Source of the DNA: Bacillota bacterium
Lineage (GTDB): Bacteria > Bacillota > Clostridia > Peptostreptococcales > Anaerovoracaceae
DNA: 17,194 bases
Reading direction: 5' to 3'
Assembly (NCBI GenBank): GCA_016284485.1
Contig: JAEEOX010000147.1
Coordinates: 1-17,194, forward strand
Within the stretch, counting starts at the first letter, position 1. The number at the start of each line of letters is the position of its first letter. This document shows, piece after piece, positions 14,747-17,194 of the stretch. Under the pieces are notes generated by a model, which was not told the DNA's origin, did not search any database, and saw only the letters and a list, made by a program, of their open reading frames with translations. The translations under genes were made by a program, and so were the position numbers.

Positions 14747-16585
14747 CTACTCCACCGTCACCGATTTTGCAAGGTTTCTTGGCTTGTCGATGTCGCAGCC
14801 CCTGTTGAGGGCCACGTAGTACGCGAAAAGCTGCAGCGGTATGATGTTCAGATTTGCCTGAAGCAGATCGTGAGTCGCGGGCACGGAGAGTGTTGCCCTT
14901 ACGCTGTCTTCAAAGGTCTTCGCGTTCTCTTCAGTGGTGAGCACTACGCTGTCGGCTCCCCTTGACGTAGCCTCCACCATGTTGGAGAAGGTCTTGTCCA
15001 GCACGGACCTGCAGGTGGCAATGGCTACCACCAGCACTCCCGGTTCCATCAGCGAGATGGTACCGTGCTTAAGTTCGCCTGCTGCGTAGGACTCAGAATG
15101 TATATAGGAGATCTCTTTCAGTTTAAGTGACCCTTCCAGTCCCAGGGCATAGTCTATGTTCCTTCCGATGAAGAACATGCTGTCCAGGTTGAAATACTTG
15201 GATGCGGTCTTCTGGATGTTCCCCACATTGTCCAGGATGACCGTCATCTTATCCGGGAGAGCCAGCAGTGAATCTATGTAAGAACTGTAGTCTTCTTCTG
15301 ATATCCTGCCTAACTGATCCTGGAAATATACGGTCAGCATCGATATCAGGATCAGCTGGGTACTGTATGCCTTAGTAGTGGCCACGGCTATCTCCGGGCC
15401 TGCCCAGGTATATATCACATGGTCCGCCTCACGGGCGATGGAACTTCCTATGACGTTGACTATGGCCAGGGTCCTGGCTCCGCGCTTCTTTGCCTCCCTC
15501 ATGGCGGCCATGGAGTCGAGGGTCTCGCCGGACTGGCTTATGACTATGACCAGGGTATCGGGTCCCACGATGGGATCGCTGTAACGGAACTCGGAGGCCA
15601 GACAGGCTTCCACCGGGATCCTCAATGCCTTCTCAAGCATGTACTTGCCGACCACCCCCACGTGATAGGCGGAACCGCATCCGATAATGTATATGGATGA
15701 ACAATTCCTGATAAGGTCCGCGTCTTCCGTAAGTTCCTCGAAGACTATCCTTCCGTCTTTGAGTCTGGGCGATACGGTATTCCTGACGGCATCGGGCTGC
15801 TCCATTATCTCCTTGATCATGAAATGAGAGTAGCCGCCCTTTTCCGCAGCTGAAACATCCCATTCCACGGTGTGGAGTTCCTTCTCCACCTGAAGTCTGC
15901 CCGAATCATAGACGGTGACGCTTTCTCTGGTGAGGACCGCCACCTCGTCATCCTCCAGATAACTGACAGTCCTGGTGTGTGAAAGAAGCGCAGTCACGTC
16001 GGAAGCGATGAAGTTGCAGCCCTCTCCGTAGCCTATGAGGAGGGGTGCATCTTTTCTCGCGGCTATGATCTGCCCGGGACAGTCAGAGCAAAGTATTCCC
16101 AGAGCGTATGAACCCTTTATGCGGTCCAGCATGGAGTACACAGCATCCATAAGGTCACTGTGACCCGTATAATAGTACTCCATCAGCTGAGCCACCACCT
16201 CAGTGTCCGTCTCCGACTGGAATCTGTATCCTCTTCTCTCCAGGAACTCCCTGAGTTCTCTGTAATTCTCGATGATCCCGTTGTGGACCACCACTATCCT
16301 TCCGCTCATTCCCGCCTGAGGATGGGCGTTGACGTCGTTGGGTTCTCCGTGGGTCGCCCACCTGGTGTGGCCGATGCCGACGGTGCCTGTGATGGGTGTC
16401 TCGGAATCGATCTTTTCCCTGAGAGATGCGATACGGCCCTTGCACTTCCTTATTTTGAGCGTGCCCTCGTCCGAAAGCACCGCAACTCCTGCGGAATCGT
16501 ATCCCCTGTATTCAAGTTTTTCCAGTCCTCCGAGAAGGACCGGTACTGCTTCCTCTTCACCGCAAAATCCTATTATCCCGCACAT
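14747..16585 (-). CDS. glmS: GlmS, glutamine-fructose-6-phosphate aminotransferase (isomerizing)
   Basis: Makes glucosamine-6-phosphate from fructose-6-phosphate and glutamine, the first step toward UDP-GlcNAc and peptidoglycan. The 612 residues match the family length. The N-terminal glutaminase has the Cys2 nucleophile (MCGIIGFCG), EYRGYDSAG (25-33) and GHTRWATHGEPND (72-84). Two SIS sugar-isomerase domains follow from about residue 290, with IYIIGCGSAYHVG and ISQSGETLDSMAA typical of the first. The C-terminus DKPRNLAKSVTVE is diagnostic. The ATG is 1 base after the pyrG stop, with GGAG 7 bases upstream inside pyrG, so the two are co-transcribed. There is no room for a glmS ribozyme directly before the gene. 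Confidence 0.97.
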   Translation of the reverse strand: MCGIIGFCGEEEAVPVLLGGLEKLEYRGYDSAGVAVLSDEGTLKIRKCKGRIASLREKIDSETPITGTVGIGHTRWATHGEPNDVNAHPQAGMSGRIVVVHNGIIENYRELREFLERRGYRFQSETDTEVVAQLMEYYYTGHSDLMDAVYSMLDRIKGSYALGILCSDCPGQIIAARKDAPLLIGYGEGCNFIASDVTALLSHTRTVSYLEDDEVAVLTRESVTVYDSGRLQVEKELHTVEWDVSAAEKGGYSHFMIKEIMEQPDAVRNTVSPRLKDGRIVFEELTEDADLIRNCSSIYIIGCGSAYHVGVVGKYMLEKALRIPVEACLASEFRYSDPIVGPDTLVIVISQSGETLDSMAAMREAKKRGARTLAIVNVIGSSIAREADHVIYTWAGPEIAVATTKAYSTQLILISMLTVYFQDQLGRISEEDYSSYIDSLLALPDKMTVILDNVGNIQKTASKYFNLDSMFFIGRNIDYALGLEGSLKLKEISYIHSESYAAGELKHGTISLMEPGVLVVAIATCRSVLDKTFSNMVEATSRGADSVVLTTEENAKTFEDSVRATLSVPATHDLLQANLNIIPLQLFAYYVALNRGCDIDKPRNLAKSVTVE

Positions 16586-16586
16586 T

Positions 16587-17194
16587 TCATTTCTCCTCTG
16601 TTTTTTCTGAATGTTTCAGCGCTGCGCCAACGAACCCCAGGAACAGCGGGTGGGGTCTGTTGGGACGGCTCTTGAATTCCGGATGGAACTGGACGCCTAT
16701 GTGGAAGTCCCTTTCAGGAAGCTCCACTGCTTCCACCAGTCTGCCGTCCGGAGATATGCCCGAGAGCACCATCCCGTTCTCGCGGAAAGCCTCCCGGTAA
16801 TCGTTGTTGAATTCGTATCTGTGACGGTGCCTTTCGGATATGGTATCCGCACCGTAGAACTTCCTGAGGGCCGTACCCTCCTGTACATCGCAGGGATAAG
16901 CCCCCAGCCTCAGGGTCCCTCCCTTGTCTATGTCGTCTCTCTGTCCCAGCATAAAGTCGATTACCTTATGTTAACTCAGCTCGTTGAACTCTCCCGAGTC
17001 AGCATCCCCCAGACCAAGAATGTTTCTCGCAAATTCGATCACGGCTATCTGCATCCCAAGGCATATACCGAAATACGGAACATGGTTCTCCCTGGCGTAA
17101 CGCTCGGCATTGATCATTCCTTCGATGCCCCGGCTTCCGAAACCTCCCGGTACGATGATACCGTCCGCCTCCCTGAGCACTTCCGCTGTGTTTT
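16587..17194 (-). pseudogene. pyrG: pyrG (CTP synthase) C-terminal part with an in-frame stop
   Basis: CTP synthase makes CTP from UTP using glutamine-derived ammonia. Only the glutamine amidotransferase domain is in the window; the N-terminal synthetase part lies beyond the right edge. Visible motifs are ADGIIVPGGFGSRGIEG, the nucleophile loop FGICLGMQ (Cys codon 17063-17061), GGTLRLGAYPC, SERHRHRYEFN and GVQFHPEFKSRP (catalytic His and Glu at 16685-16683 and 16679-16677). A TAA at 16973-16971 interrupts the frame between FNELS and HKVIDFM, and both sides are in the same frame, so this is a nonsense change and not a frameshift. As read, the product would lose the His/Glu partners and the C-terminal about 127 residues. 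It could be a real mutation, a sequencing error or, less likely, read-through. Other genes here use TAA as a normal stop. It shares an operon with glmS. Confidence 0.85.

Noticed and set aside
1..17194. CRISPR array, tRNA, rRNA, insertion sequence or phage genes
   Set aside because: No repeat-spacer pattern, no tRNA-like cloverleaf, no transposase or integrase motifs were seen on either strand.
16587..17194. Stop-codon reassignment as the explanation for the pyrG stop
   Set aside because: TAA ends cbiK, cbiD, sfsA and other genes at normal family lengths in this window, so it acts as a regular stop.

Overview
The window reads as a chromosomal piece of an anaerobic Clostridia-like Firmicute with moderately high GC. 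This rests on strong GGAGG-type ribosome binding sites, sigma-A promoters with 17-bp spacers, lipoboxes of Gram-positive type, the anaerobic (cbi) cobalamin route and small zinc-ribbon membrane proteins. Genus or species cannot be assigned from the sequence alone. Almost everything lies on the minus strand; the one clear plus-strand gene is an ArsC/Spx-like gene.

Region 1 (1-8525) is a cobalamin biosynthesis operon read right to left. A sigma-A promoter (8497-8525) starts a leader with a cobalamin riboswitch (about 8300-8455) and an intrinsic attenuator (8181-8208). The genes follow in the order cbiK, a small lipoprotein gene, cbiD, cbiF, cbiG, cbiH, cbiJ, a cbiE-cbiT fusion, and cbiB (cut by the window edge). 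Most neighbours overlap by a few bases. Together they cover cobalt insertion and most ring-contraction and methylation steps of the anaerobic corrin pathway; cbiL, cbiC, cbiA and cbiP are not seen and may lie beyond the left edge. The unusual element is CbiK, which carries a lipoprotein signal and an extra N-terminal surface-type domain and sits next to a second lipoprotein. This suggests an extracytoplasmic metal or tetrapyrrole function.

Region 2 (8532-10919) holds a bidirectional terminator and a two-gene unit of zinc-ribbon membrane proteins with its own promoter. Region 3 (10926-14244) is a tightly packed minus-strand unit: a Nit-type amidohydrolase, a membrane-anchored alpha/beta hydrolase, an AT-rich zinc-ribbon membrane protein that is a diverged paralogue of the one in region 2, and sfsA. 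Its promoter overlaps a divergent promoter for the ArsC/Spx-like gene (14308-14664), and a perfect 22-bp palindrome lies just after the predicted transcription start.

Region 4 (14681-17194) begins with a terminator shared by the converging ArsC-like and glmS genes. It continues with glmS and the 3' part of pyrG, 1 bp apart and probably one operon. The pyrG reading frame is interrupted by an in-frame TAA between the glutaminase nucleophile and its His/Glu partners. This is a real nonsense mutation or a sequencing error, and is one of the main things to check here.
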